Shown piece by piece: positions 34,691-45,269 of a DNA stretch of 64,000 nt; position 1 is the stretch's first letter, and each line of letters starts with the position of its first letter. The DNA comes from Symbiodinium microadriaticum. Lineage: Eukaryota > Sar > Dinophyceae > Suessiales > Symbiodiniaceae. The notes below the pieces were generated by a model, which searched no databases, was not told the DNA's origin, and saw only the letters and a program-made list of their open reading frames with translations. The position numbers and the translations under genes are program-made. Location: NCBI GenBank assembly GCA_001939145.1, contig LSRX01000180.1:452651-516650 (forward strand). The letters are read 5' to 3'.

Positions 34691-37318
34691 AGCTAGCCCA
34701 GTTATGACGTTGCAACTTTTGAGGGCGCCCGTTTTTCTTTCTGCTGAAGTGTATGCACCGTGAATTGCAGAGCAGTCATGCCCAAATTTATTCGGGGTAG
34801 TGTTGGCTTAACATCCTAAGCTCACTGTCAGCTTTTCCGTGGGTCCACTTGCCAGGCCCTGGAGGATGACAACAGAACTTTAATGCAAAGGCCGGGAACC
34901 CGAGAGATTCTCCCCCGTGGCCAGGCTGTAGGACTTCGGGGAATCCGGGTGCTATGCAGGGTCATCCATGTCACCGGTGATGTTCTCCGGATCTCCTTCA
35001 AAAAAATTGCGGACCCACTTTTAGGCTCTTGGATGGTGTGAAATCTTACGGTCAGGCGTAGGTTTTGACGAGCATCTCCGCCAAATTTGCCTCGCTGCAG
35101 ATTCCTTTGTGGTGTCTTTGCAAGAACCTGTAGGATTGCTCAGTCAACCCGTTGAAAGCTGCTTGGACGCTAAAGCGTGAAAGCTTCGGTCTGCCAGGCT
35201 GAAGAGCAAACTCTAAAACCAAGACATAGCACAATATAGCCGCGATGAAGATGATAGAACAGAGCCGAAAGGAACGTTCGAGAGCTGCATGACATAAAAT
35301 CCCCCATGGAACATAGCAAGGAACTTACTACGACTTGCTAGGCCAGGACATCACGCAACGTGCAAAGGTGGGGCCAGGGTTTGGATAGACTGGCGGCATC
35401 CCCTTCTGCCTCAAGCCTGAACCCAAGCCAGTCATTTTCAACTCGCTGTGTTGTTGTTATTTCAATGATCAGTAGATAGAAGTATTGTTATTATTACCGT
35501 TCGTATCACTCTTTTCATAAAATTATGGGTTCTGAGTGTTGTTATGATTCCGACATGAAGAAGAGCTCTTCCTCGAAGAGTGGAAGCAACATGTGCCACA
35601 GCCAGGATAGAGGCCATGGCCCCGAAACCGGAAAGCGAGGAGGTGGTCCCCAAAGGGCTTGATTTCATTTGGTTTCAAAAGGGCTTGGCAAAGGGTTCGA
35701 AACGGGTTTCATAAGGGGTTTATATGGATTCTACGAGTGTTCTATATTCTACACGGCGTTTTGAGGGTTCTATGAGTCTCATTGTTTCCCAAGCTTGCGA
35801 AGTGGGCTCAGGGATGGAAATGTGGCTCATAGGATTGAGCCGGGCGGTGGAGCACACATATGTTTGCTCCGCGGTTTGTAGCTCGTTGCGCCCGACAGCC
35901 TCTTGAAAACAAAGCTGCCCAATCTCCCCGCAAGCTCCGATCAGGAGCCTTGAAAGCCCCAATCCCTCCTTTAGCCCCCGAAGACGCTCAGAGGGAAGGC
36001 GCTTCTCAAGATCACGCCCGTAGGCCTAGGGCCGGTTCTAAAATGAAGTGCGGCTTCTTGCTGGGGCGGGTCGGGTTGTTATTGTGTGCAGTGTGCTTCT
36101 CTGTGTGGAGCATATGCCATGCCTTAAATTCTCCGGATGGTGAGAGACGAACCCCGAGCAGCAATCAGTCTTCGTCAGGCGTACCAGGCAGCTATGCATG
36201 AAGCAGAGCAGTGGGTCGCGGCGCTGAGGTCTTTATTTGTTCAAGTTTGTAGGTGCTGCCACGACTGTTATCCTTTCTGCTAGGGGGGTGCTGCAAAGAG
36301 TTGGCGGCACAGTAGCATCAGCACATTCAAGAGTCATCACCAGTAGCGGCCAAGTTACTGCCTTTGCTAGGGGCTCTTGAACGGCAACGGTGTGCGAAGG
36401 TGTGCTGCTATGACATGCTATGACCGTAGCAGTATATAGCACGGCACGCTGCAACAGGAACACCAAGCCAGAGTTGCTCCAGATTTTGGATTTCGTGTCT
36501 GCTCCCTGGAGCTTCCGCTGCACCCAGGTCCTCTACCATGCGGGAATGCCGCTGGAAGGCTCCAGCCTGCCCTACCTGAAGGGCGTCTGGCGCCGACAGA
36601 GAGAGCTGCTGGATGTTCGGGGCATCAGGCATGAGGAAAGTTACCGAGAGCCTGAAGGATCAGACTTCAGATGGCTAATGACTAGGTGATCTGGCTATGT
36701 GGCACTGGGCTTGAGCAGATCTTGTTGAAGCATTGTTTCAAAACCCGGCAAGTGCACCTTGCTTTATTTCATGCCCTCCGTAGAACTGTGTAGAACTGCA
36801 AAACCCTGAAGCCCCCAAAACCTATCAAGTTTCAGTTTAGGGTCAAGCGTTCTTAAAGAGTTCCCAAGCCGCACCAGCACCGACGGAGTAGTTGGGCAGG
36901 CACCCTGCCAAGACTGGTAGTAGGCGATCCCAAGTCAGATCTGTGAAGCCACACAAAACACCCCAGGGCCGAGTTTGTCCCTGATTGAAGCCCCTAATTC
37001 CTGGATCCGTAAGCCTTAAGTCCCCAATCCAAAAAACATCAAAAGGAGCTCTGGAGCCCCTTCAAACGGCTTTGTGAAGCCTGACCCGGGCCAAAATACT
37101 GATAGCAACCTGTTTCACGAGAGTAGTCGCAACGTCAAAATGTGATCCGTCCGGTCCATGTGTTGCTGTTGATGTTGCTGGAGCTCATTCCTGAAGACTG
37201 GGTGCGAAGAATCTGTAGGTTACATAGTTATATGTTGCACGCGTGAGTGTCGTATGGTATGCGGTCGTCGCTCGAAGAGCGCACCGGCCAGTGTATGTGC
37301 AGCTGACGAACTCGAGTT

Positions 37319-37319
<1 letters not shown>

Positions 37320-37355
<36 letters not shown>

Positions 37356-37365
37356 TAGAGAGAGC
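37320..37365. repeat. (GA)n microsatellite
   Basis: An uninterrupted GAGA tract of about 30 bases is followed by GCGATAGAGAGAG. Confidence 0.9.
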
Positions 37366-37719
37366 AGCAAATAATGCTCAAAGAATGTGCATGCGCACCA
37401 CCTGCTTTAAAATGTTTCCGAATATGCTTGGACTAACCTCTTTACTCCGAGGTCATCATCTCCTTTCCCGAGTTCTTCTCGCACATGATACCTATAGCTT
37501 TGGCCTGGGCCTCGGGAGTTTAGCAAGGTTAGGAGTCAAGGGTTCAGGGCTTACATAAGGGTTGTGTGTTTAGGGTTTATAGGCTTCAAGGCTTAAGGGT
37601 TTAGGGCCTTTAGGGTGTTTAGCCTGGTGGATTTTTTGGGGAGCTGGTCCTTTGGGATGGAGGATTGCGGCTTGGGTGGCAGGAGACTCCAAAGCCGAAG
37701 GAAGCCCAGGCCTGGCATG

Positions 37720-37823
37720 TAGGGGCCTGAAGAAGTACCAATAGTATTTTGGGGGTTCCTTATTATAATTTTGTGGTAGAATGAGCCCCAAGACCCTATT
37801 CTAATTATTTATTAAGGCACCTA
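37720..37823 (+). mobile_element. MITE-like element with terminal inverted repeats (copy B)
   Basis: The left end TAGGGGCCTGAAGAAGTA pairs with the inverse of the right end TATTTATTAAGGCACCTA at 14 of 18 positions. The interior shows the GGGGGTTCCTTATTATAAT block also seen in copy A. The last 38 bases are identical to 38072-38109. Confidence 0.55.
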
Positions 37824-38071
37824 TATCAAGTGAAAAACACGGCACTGCTTGAAAGTACCTTTTCCGCCTCGCACGCAGCGTTTTTTGGGCTCCGAGTTTA
37901 GGTTGGTGACGGCCAGTCGGAGGTTGTCACGTCCTTGAAGTCCATCACTATCTTTTCATGCCAGTGCATTAGGTTCCTGGCAGTTTAGGGTTTAGGGTTC
38001 AGAATACAAGAGAGCTGTCGCAGGGTGCTAGCCAGCCTTATTCCCTACTAACCAAAGGTAAGTATAGTGGG

Positions 38072-38109
38072 CCCCAAGACCCTATTCTAATTATTTATTA
38101 AGGCACCTA
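38072..38109 (+). repeat. Truncated MITE-like copy (copy C)
   Basis: These 38 bases are identical to 37786-37823 about 286 bp upstream. The left half of the element is missing or unrecognisable. Confidence 0.6.
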
Positions 38110-38406
38110 CCTTAAGTGCTAAAGTTTACTAAGTCGCCCTGCAGATTTCGGAGGAAAACTGGAAAGTCTTCCTTTGCCCTGGATAAGGCCAGCCCACCGA
38201 AGCAGCTCCGGCCCGGGCTCTGAGTGGTTCTTATTGCATTATATATTATGTAGTTTATATTTTTTTTATATTTATATTATTTATATTACTTATATTATCA
38301 GTTTCGGATTTATCTTGTGGAGCTTTGTCTTTCGGTGACTTCTAGCTTTTTCCTCGCGCACGGAACGGGGCACACTTGATCTGCTTTTGGCCAGCTGCTT
38401 CTGCAG

Positions 38407-38670
38407 GCGCCTTGCCGGGTGGCTCGTGTTCACGCAGAGTTTGAGCGTACATTATCTAGCGCCTTGCTGGCCATTGGGCCCATGTTGGTCACGAAGTTGC
38501 CCAAAGGTCTGCAGCCGGCGCGGTCGAGAGCCGGGGCCATACCACAAGAGCGAATGCTGCCTGAATTGGAGTACGCAACACGTGTATTACAAGGACCTCT
38601 TGTCACGATTAGTGACTCAACTACTGTTACGGCTGCTCTTTATTATCTTCTTGCTGTGGCACTGGTGATA
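38407..38670 (+). CDS. Candidate exon
   Basis: After GCTTCTGCAG the frame reads APCRVARVHAEFERTLSSAL and later LPELEYATRVLQGPL. Codon use is balanced and the frame stays open well beyond. No domain is recognised and the donor site is not clear. Confidence 0.25.
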
Positions 38671-39049
38671 CAGCTCATGAGGTTGTGCTGCTCTAGACGG
38701 CGACACGAGTCGACAATCGGATCATCTTTGACATCATGCTCAACATCATCATGTCATCTTCATTATCAGTACCGTCAAAGAATAGCTGCCGCCATCACCT
38801 TTGCCATACAACCCTCATAAGTAAGCATTGTACTTCATGTCTGTCTGATGCGGGAAACTACTGCGCAGATTGCTGCTTTCCGCACAGGGCAGGGGTACCA
38901 TCGGGGATTGGGGGAAGTGCGGCACCCCCCCATCCGCGCAGCAGAGGGTGGGGTGGGGGGGGCGAGGGGCCCCGGACCCGAGAGCATAGATTGTAGTGTG
39001 CATAACAATAGTGGTGTTATACATGCTTCAGTCTAAACATACATATGGT

Positions 39050-39345
39050 TGCATAGAGTATCTACATATACAGATACACACACATATGTATGTGTATATA
39101 TATATATATATGCACATAATATATTTAGATACATATCGATACAGACAGAGAGAGAGAGGGGTGTGTGTGTGTGTACATGTATACATGTCTTGGGGCAAAC
39201 ATATGCATGTACGTACGTATGTATGTATGTATGTATGTATGTATGTATGTACATATGTACGTCTAATTATGTGTGTGTGGGCGTGAGTATGTAGGTACGT
39301 GCGTATGCAGGTACGTACGTACGTACGTAGGTACGTATGCATGTT
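39050..39345. repeat. Microsatellite cluster
   Basis: (TA)n, GAGA, GTGT, (GTAT)n and (ACGT)n-type tracts occur in succession. The (GTAT)n core is at about 39205-39262 and the TACG array at about 39295-39335. Confidence 0.9.
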
Positions 39346-41164
39346 GATTTGCTTGTTTGTATATTGTATTCTATCTATGTGTGTGAAAGACAGTGCCGGG
39401 GCGCTGCGCAGGTGGGGAGCTGGCGCGCGCCTCTTTGCAGAGTTTCAGGCCAGTGAGGCTTAGGATTTGGGGTTGAGGGCTTATAGAACCTAGGTTGAGG
39501 ATTCGGGTGTAGACAACTGGTGCAGAGAGCTTGAGATGGACGTGCACGGTCGAAGGATTTTAGGGGGGTGCCAGCCACGAGCAAAGATTGCGAAGTGGCT
39601 GAGTGAAGGAGATTTGGCTGAGACTGAGAGCCGTGATGCAGCGATGCCCTACAATGGATCGGAATTAGGCGATGTTGGTTGAGAAGTGTGCTTCAGAGTT
39701 TGGGAGCATCTGCTGGTCTCCAGGCTGCGCTTCTTGAACATGCATAATGAACAGAATGCAGTTATCTAGAATCTAGCTGTGGTGAAGTGGCGAACCGAGA
39801 GACCTCGTCTGGCGGAGCCCGAGTTGCGAGAGCGTATACGCCAGCTTCCGCGATCGACCTGTGCTATCATGGTTATCATTGTTGTAGAATGCTGCGTGGG
39901 CCCAGTAACCCACTAGATCATGATTCTCCCCATTTTTGTCATGAAAGGCTCCTACATACCTGACTACGAGACTCGGGGTGTGTTTGAACCAGGATTTCTC
40001 TCCAAGGCGGCGCTAGATACTGGCATCGTTTTCCCCCTGACAGAAAACTCTGTCACTCCTACTGTTGCATCCCTCGATAAACCAGAAAGTCCAGCTGTTG
40101 AGGAGTGTTCGCTGGCACACAATCCAAGGCCATGCTGAAACACAGAGAACGGTATCACCGTATTACTTGTACTTACTTCAAGTTTAGCTTGTTCGTGGCC
40201 TGCTGCCTCCGCTTCAGAGCAGGCTTTGCGATGCGCACCGGCATGGCATCCTGGGTTGGGAGGATGAAGAGGCATTGGTTTTTTTGGGCAACATCTTCAC
40301 ATGTCATGTTCTTGTGCGGAAGCTGGGACCGACAGCACACCGCTCAGTCTGCTGTACATCTTGAGGATCGAGGACATTGGTTGACAGCATTGTCACATTG
40401 TCAGAACTAGCACCGAACCCCTAAACCAAAGGAGGCTATGATATGACTGGTTGTGTGGCCCCGGCCTGGGACGTGGGCGCATGTCAATAGAGCCCATGGG
40501 ACTTCCTTGATCCTCAGGAATTGCTACTTTGGGTTGAGGGTTTAGGGATCATGCGTTTTGTTGGATGGATGGCGAACCTGCTTCAGCGTTGTTGTGCAAC
40601 GATGACGAAGACCGTTCCTTTTACTCACTCGAAATTCTGCTGTCAGGGCACAGGTGTGTACAAAAGGCTCACCATGGATACAACAGGAGGAGTCCAAGCC
40701 TCTTAACGGTGCCCGCTCGCAGGTGAGTGACCTCATCGAAGCAGTCTTCCAGCGGAAGGGTTTGCAGGCTCCGCCACAGGCGGGATCCTGTGATCAAATA
40801 AATGCATATTAAAGAAGGGTAGGAATAGTTAGCAACGGTATAGTGGTTTCCAAAGCCCTGTTGAAATTAGTGTCGCCCTCGGGTCTTCGAGCTGCAGAGC
40901 AGAGAGGTCTCGGGATTCTGAGTTTCAATGCCACTCGCAGTCTCACATGCGAGCTGTTGAAGACGGTTCACTGCACGTACCCTTTGCTCTTGGCAAGCAA
41001 CAAAGGAGTTGGCACGAGAAACAGGTTTGGTTTGGTATTCTTTGTTAGTGCGTTGGACGGCTTCAGATTCAGCTTGAGTGCTTCGTGGCCCAAGGCCACG
41101 ATTGTGACAGCCATTTTGAGTGCCATCGTTCATTCGCATACAGTGCATCTGTTGGCATAGCAGC

Positions 41165-41266
41165 AAGCATGTCCGCTTGGAGGATGCACAGCGGCGGATG
41201 TTCGCCAAGTTCGATGAGGACGACGATGCGTTCAGTCGTCCTATGTTGGACAGCTACACGACCTGA
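41165..41266 (+). CDS. Candidate terminal exon
   Basis: The block reads KHVRLEDAQRRMFAKFDEDD and then DAFSRPMLDSYTT-stop. It looks like genuine protein: charged, with a heptad start followed by an acidic turn. A CAG acceptor is at 41161-41163, one base before the frame. The acidic run recalls an EF-hand loop but lacks the spacing, so I do not call one. Confidence 0.3.
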   Translation, partial: KHVRLEDAQRRMFAKFDEDDDAFSRPMLDSYTT

Positions 41267-41898
41267 ACTCTCTACTGTACCCGGTGAAAAACTCCGTAGC
41301 ACCATCATCAACCGTGGCATCTGCAGAGTTTGCAGGACCATTCCGGCAGGCTTTGTGCGCAGGACACTATGCAGCTTGTTTCTTGGGGTTCAGTTTAGTC
41401 TCCAGGGCTGCAAAGATAGGGAGACATGTGGCAAATGCGCTCCCAGGCTTTTGGGCTAGCTGTTGTGTCGGATTTAGAGAGTTCGGTGTTCGGGTTTCCC
41501 ATGAGCCGAGAGTCTGGCGCAGTTGAGATGACTTCGAGCACCCTACACCTCGAGCCAGGACTGCCTTTGCTTGGTGGATGCCCTCTTCAGAGCCCGGAGC
41601 TTGTCTTTCAGTGGTTGCAGGGGGCCGAAGATTCTGGAACAGGCAGATTACCCAAAACAAGATCCTTCAATTTCTAGTTACACACTTCGCCAAATCTGGA
41701 TTCGACTCTGTGTTTGAAGGAAAGCATTGCACAGGGGTATCCGAAGGCTGCCATTGAAACAGATCCTGCTGCGACCCACCAGCGGTCTGATGGAAACCAG
41801 ACTGCCCTTGGGTCTATCGATTTTCAGGCTCTCCTCCTGTGTCCGGCTGCAGTGTCTGTACGGAGCCCAGCCTCTAACAGAGGTTCTGGGACAGGACA

Positions 41899-41951
41899 CC
41901 CTCAGGGTTTAGGGTTTATAGGGTTTAGGGGTTTAGGGTTGAGGGTTTAGG
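41899..41951 (+). repeat. Interstitial telomere-like TTTAGGG array
   Basis: Five imperfect units (TTTAGGG, TTTATAGGG, TTTAGGGG, TTTAGGG, TTGAGGG, TTTAGGG) form the densest telomere-type cluster in the window. Confidence 0.8.
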
Positions 41952-42066
41952 GTGAACTGTACAGACTCGGGCCTTGGAGGAAGCGCCTTTGCAGGTCAGA
42001 GTTGGCATCGATGCAGCCCTATACCGGGGACGAGATGACGGGATATTCTGACTAGTTGCGAGTTGA

Positions 42067-42142
42067 TTATATATATATATATATATGCACACACACACAC
42101 ACCTCTAGACCATATTGGGGAAAGGTATATTCCCCCAATATG
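42067..42142. repeat. (TA)n-(CA)n tract followed by a perfect hairpin
   Basis: The dinucleotide tract ends near 42102. CATATTGGGG at 42111-42120 is the exact inverse of CCCCAATATG at 42133-42142, with a 12-base loop. Confidence 0.85.
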
Positions 42143-42829
42143 TTCAGCTACGAGTTGTTTATATCTCCAAAACAAGGGTTTTGTGGTGTAGGGTTTGGGG
42201 TTACCTTGTGGACCTTTCCACCTAGACTTTACTTTAAGCCCGAAGCATCCAAGCATATCAACTATCATATTATACTGCAGCAAAGTATGCTAAGGTACAT
42301 GGCTACGACGCTAAGCCTCAGTAGAGTAGCCTGTATAAAAAAACCCTCAGAGAAAGCGCGCTTAAGGTTAACTTGCAAGCAGTCAGGCATCTGCGGAACC
42401 CTGTGCAGCTGGCAGTGCACATGCCTCTGTCAATGCGGTGTAGCTTTAAACGAAAGCTTCGATTTTAGGCGTTCTATACCGATTCCATGACTGAATCTGT
42501 GCGTGCGTGCGTGCAAAGTCCTCTCCGAGATTTCTAGCTCGGAACAGACTTGCCATGGGAGCTTGTGCTAGGTGGCACCGACATGAGGTCCCACAAACAT
42601 GGCTTTGCTGAGGAGGTAATTGTTGACATTTTGGTTGATCGTTTTGTTTCCCTCAATATCCCCTTTTAGCCTTGTTCTCCGAGCCGCGAAATTGTCCTGC
42701 ATCAGGTTAGCTCTTCCGATGTGGTGCCCGAGGGACCTTGCCTTGCTAAAGGACATGGTGGCAGCCCCAGAAGTGCGAATGTTCGGAGTCTCGGGATAGG
42801 GAAGAGTAGTATTAGTGGTAGCAGGAGCA

Positions 42830-42873
42830 GGAGCGGAGAACAGTAAGTCAGCAGGAGTAGTACCAGTAGTAGT

Positions 42874-42933
<60 letters not shown>

Positions 42934-42978
42934 CTGCTGCTGCTGCTGCTGCTGCTACTACTACTACTACTACTGCTG

Positions 42979-43010
<32 letters not shown>

Positions 43011-43036
43011 GCTACTACTGCTACTACTGCTACTAC
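42830..43036. repeat. Opposed triplet repeats, (AGT)n then (ACT)n
   Basis: AGG/AGT/AGC units switch at about 42873 (AGTAGTAGTCTACTACTAC) to a long (ACT)n with (GCT)n stretches. The switch point is a palindrome. Confidence 0.9.
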
Positions 43037-43979
43037 GACTGATTCTGCACTGCTGCTACGCTAAAGCTACCTTCAGGGCTAAGACAGAACCTTCAACATT
43101 TCGTGATATTTCGTCGTTGAACGTCTCCCTTTTGGACGTCGTGATTTTGCCGCACCCTGTTCCGGGTGTTCGAACTGTTTCAATACCACTGCAAGGCCCA
43201 AGTCTCGAGGACACCCTGGAGGCGCCAGAGAACTGAGCCTCGTGTTTTGGAATGTACGAGTTATGAGAATCAAAAATGTCGCGAATCTGGAACTGAAAAA
43301 ACTGAGCAGCATGTGGAATCTGCAGAGCGCTCATGCCTCATCGATATCTTTGCCTCCTTGAGCTCGGTTGCATTGCATTGCAGCCTGGCCAGGCGCAGCA
43401 ACTGCGTGAATCCGTTGCGCAAGCGAGGCTGCACAGACGGCTTGAAGAGGCGTGGGAAAGTCGGCTGCGGCTCAAGGTTTGGCTTGCCCTTCCGTGCCTT
43501 GTTGTGTTGGTCAGGCTTGAGCGTGAAGCTCGGCGTGCTACTGCAATCTGGTGCACATTTGGGTCAAGCAACCACACATAGGTATCTTCTGTGTATAATT
43601 GCAATTTCGTCATTCGTTTGGGGTCACAGGTGCCTATGGCTCTGTACAGTACAGGTATTGTGGCTAATGTGCAAAGTGGGATTGCCTATGCATTGCCTCC
43701 ACCAGATTATATGTATTCCTGTAGCTAGCGTGCACACATCGTGCATGTATCTATATTCTATATTGTAGTTATGTCACTAGGCATCATCCCAGCCAAGTTC
43801 AGAGCAACTTGCTTGAACAACCCAGAAAGCACAGAGAATTCAATCAAAGCACCCGCCGTTTCATGATCGTTGGTGCAATCGTTGGCTGAACTAATTACGG
43901 CACAAAGCTGGATCCTTGCGTGTTCGCGTTTGGGACGACATAACACTCTGGACCTAGATCCGTTCGTGTTGCGCACAGG

Positions 43980-44446
43980 CCGAACGAGCAGCAGAAGTAG
44001 CTGTGAGTGCTGCCAAAGGCCAGCATGAACGAATCAGTGAAGCTGATCGCGATATACAGATGCGAGGGTTTGTTGCATCGAGTGCAGCCGAGCCCGAGCA
44101 TCCGTGCATCCTTCGACATTTGTCGGTCCAACAGGTGCAGCCATGGCTGGTCCTTCAGCACAAGCAAGTGGGCAGCAGATGGCTCCCTCAGTCCCTGTGC
44201 ACTGCTCAATTTTGGCTTGACGTCCAGCGAGCTAGGACAGCGGACGATCCTTTGATTTGTGCAGGTCTCGCAAGGTCGGCCACCCAACAGTGGACGAAGT
44301 CTCACAAGCCCGAACCCTGGCAAGAATCTCGTTGCAAGCTTGAGTCAGTGGGTCCCCGGAGACTCCGAAAGACCAAGCTGCTGAGGTGCATCCGATGGTC
44401 CTGTTCGGCTAATCTCGGCACCTACAAGGTGCCAGCACGTGTCTGA
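43980..44446 (+). CDS. Candidate exon, coiled-coil-like start
   Basis: After TGCGCACAG the frame reads AERAAEVAVSAAKGQHERIS and EADRDIQMRGFVASS, then stays open to a stop at 44446. The first third is coiled-coil-like. The remainder lacks clear character and runs into the duplicated unit that starts at 44352. No family is recognised. Confidence 0.3.
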
Positions 44447-45154
44447 TTTCGGTGTTCTGATGATGCTTCCCGGAAATTTGTTGAATGAAGTCCGTTGCAA
44501 GATTGCACGCCGTGTCGATCGGCAGACGCACAAACTTGCCTGAGATTGAGAGGTCTGCAGCAGGTCCATGTCCCCAGAATGCGCTGGCCTCAGGGGGACA
44601 AACACTATGAAGCCTTTGGTGTTAGATACTCCGGGCACTGCTCCTTTGACAGCGTTGCAAAGCTTGTCAGACTGACTCGGACTTACAAATGCCCTTCCAC
44701 ATGCCGTGCAAATCACAACTGTCATTGCAACTGAAGTGCTCGCGACTTTCGTGGATGGTATGTTTGATGCGCAGCTGTCTGCTAAAATCTCCTAGAAAAA
44801 GTCAAAATCCGCGGTTGAAGCAGAAACTCATCATCTCTTGACTCCTTTTGAACGGTGCCCATGAGCCGAGGCTCGTGTGTTGGATCCAGCGCGAGTCTCT
44901 CAGGTTCAAAGCTAGCCACTCGAGAGCAGTGCGAGCTCTACATGGCAAGCCGGCAATCTAGTAAATCTACACTATACGAGATATAGCTGTATTGAGCCGT
45001 TAGACAAATTAGGAATGAATGAAAGATTCAATCTTTATTTCAATCTACAATTTGCTACAAATGTCTCTCTATCTCGATAGATATACTCTTGATATGCCCA
45101 TAGTTTTTTCTTAGTGAAGAACAGGCACAACAAATCAGAACTAGGTGTTTGAAT

Positions 45155-45269
45155 TTCTTATATATTATGCTTGCATAAATTATCTTTTTCTACAATTATA
45201 TCAAGATTTAGATCTCTATTTGATTGTAAGGGTCTGTCAGATTTCAGCGCGAAACTAGCGATCTTCCTA
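45155..45269 (+). repeat. Strongly conserved block within the island, copy 1
   Basis: These 115 bases differ from 47469-47583 at only two positions, with no gaps, while flanking parts of the two copies differ far more. The block ends in a GC-containing segment TCAGCGCGAAACTAGCGATC. Confidence 0.75.

Noticed and set aside
35860..36201. Small protein with a hydrophobic segment (LLGRVGLLLCAVCFSVW)
   Set aside because: No splice, start-context or homology support; one hydrophobic stretch alone is not enough.
36420..36689. 89-codon plus-strand frame with protein-like composition
   Set aside because: The peptide looks plausible, but there is no splice signal, domain or neighbour support; an overlapping minus-strand frame is equally open.
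41200..41240. EF-hand loop (FDEDDDAFSR)
   Set aside because: Acidic residues are contiguous instead of spaced at loop positions 1, 3, 5 and 12, and the conserved Gly is missing.
41899..41951. True chromosome end
   Set aside because: Five imperfect heptamers only, with ordinary sequence on both sides.
44345..44725. Conserved minus-strand protein shared by both copies of the duplication
   Set aside because: The frame is readable in both copies, but copy 2 lost about 120 bp and joins a different upstream frame; similarity follows from the DNA duplication, with no sign of selection on codons.
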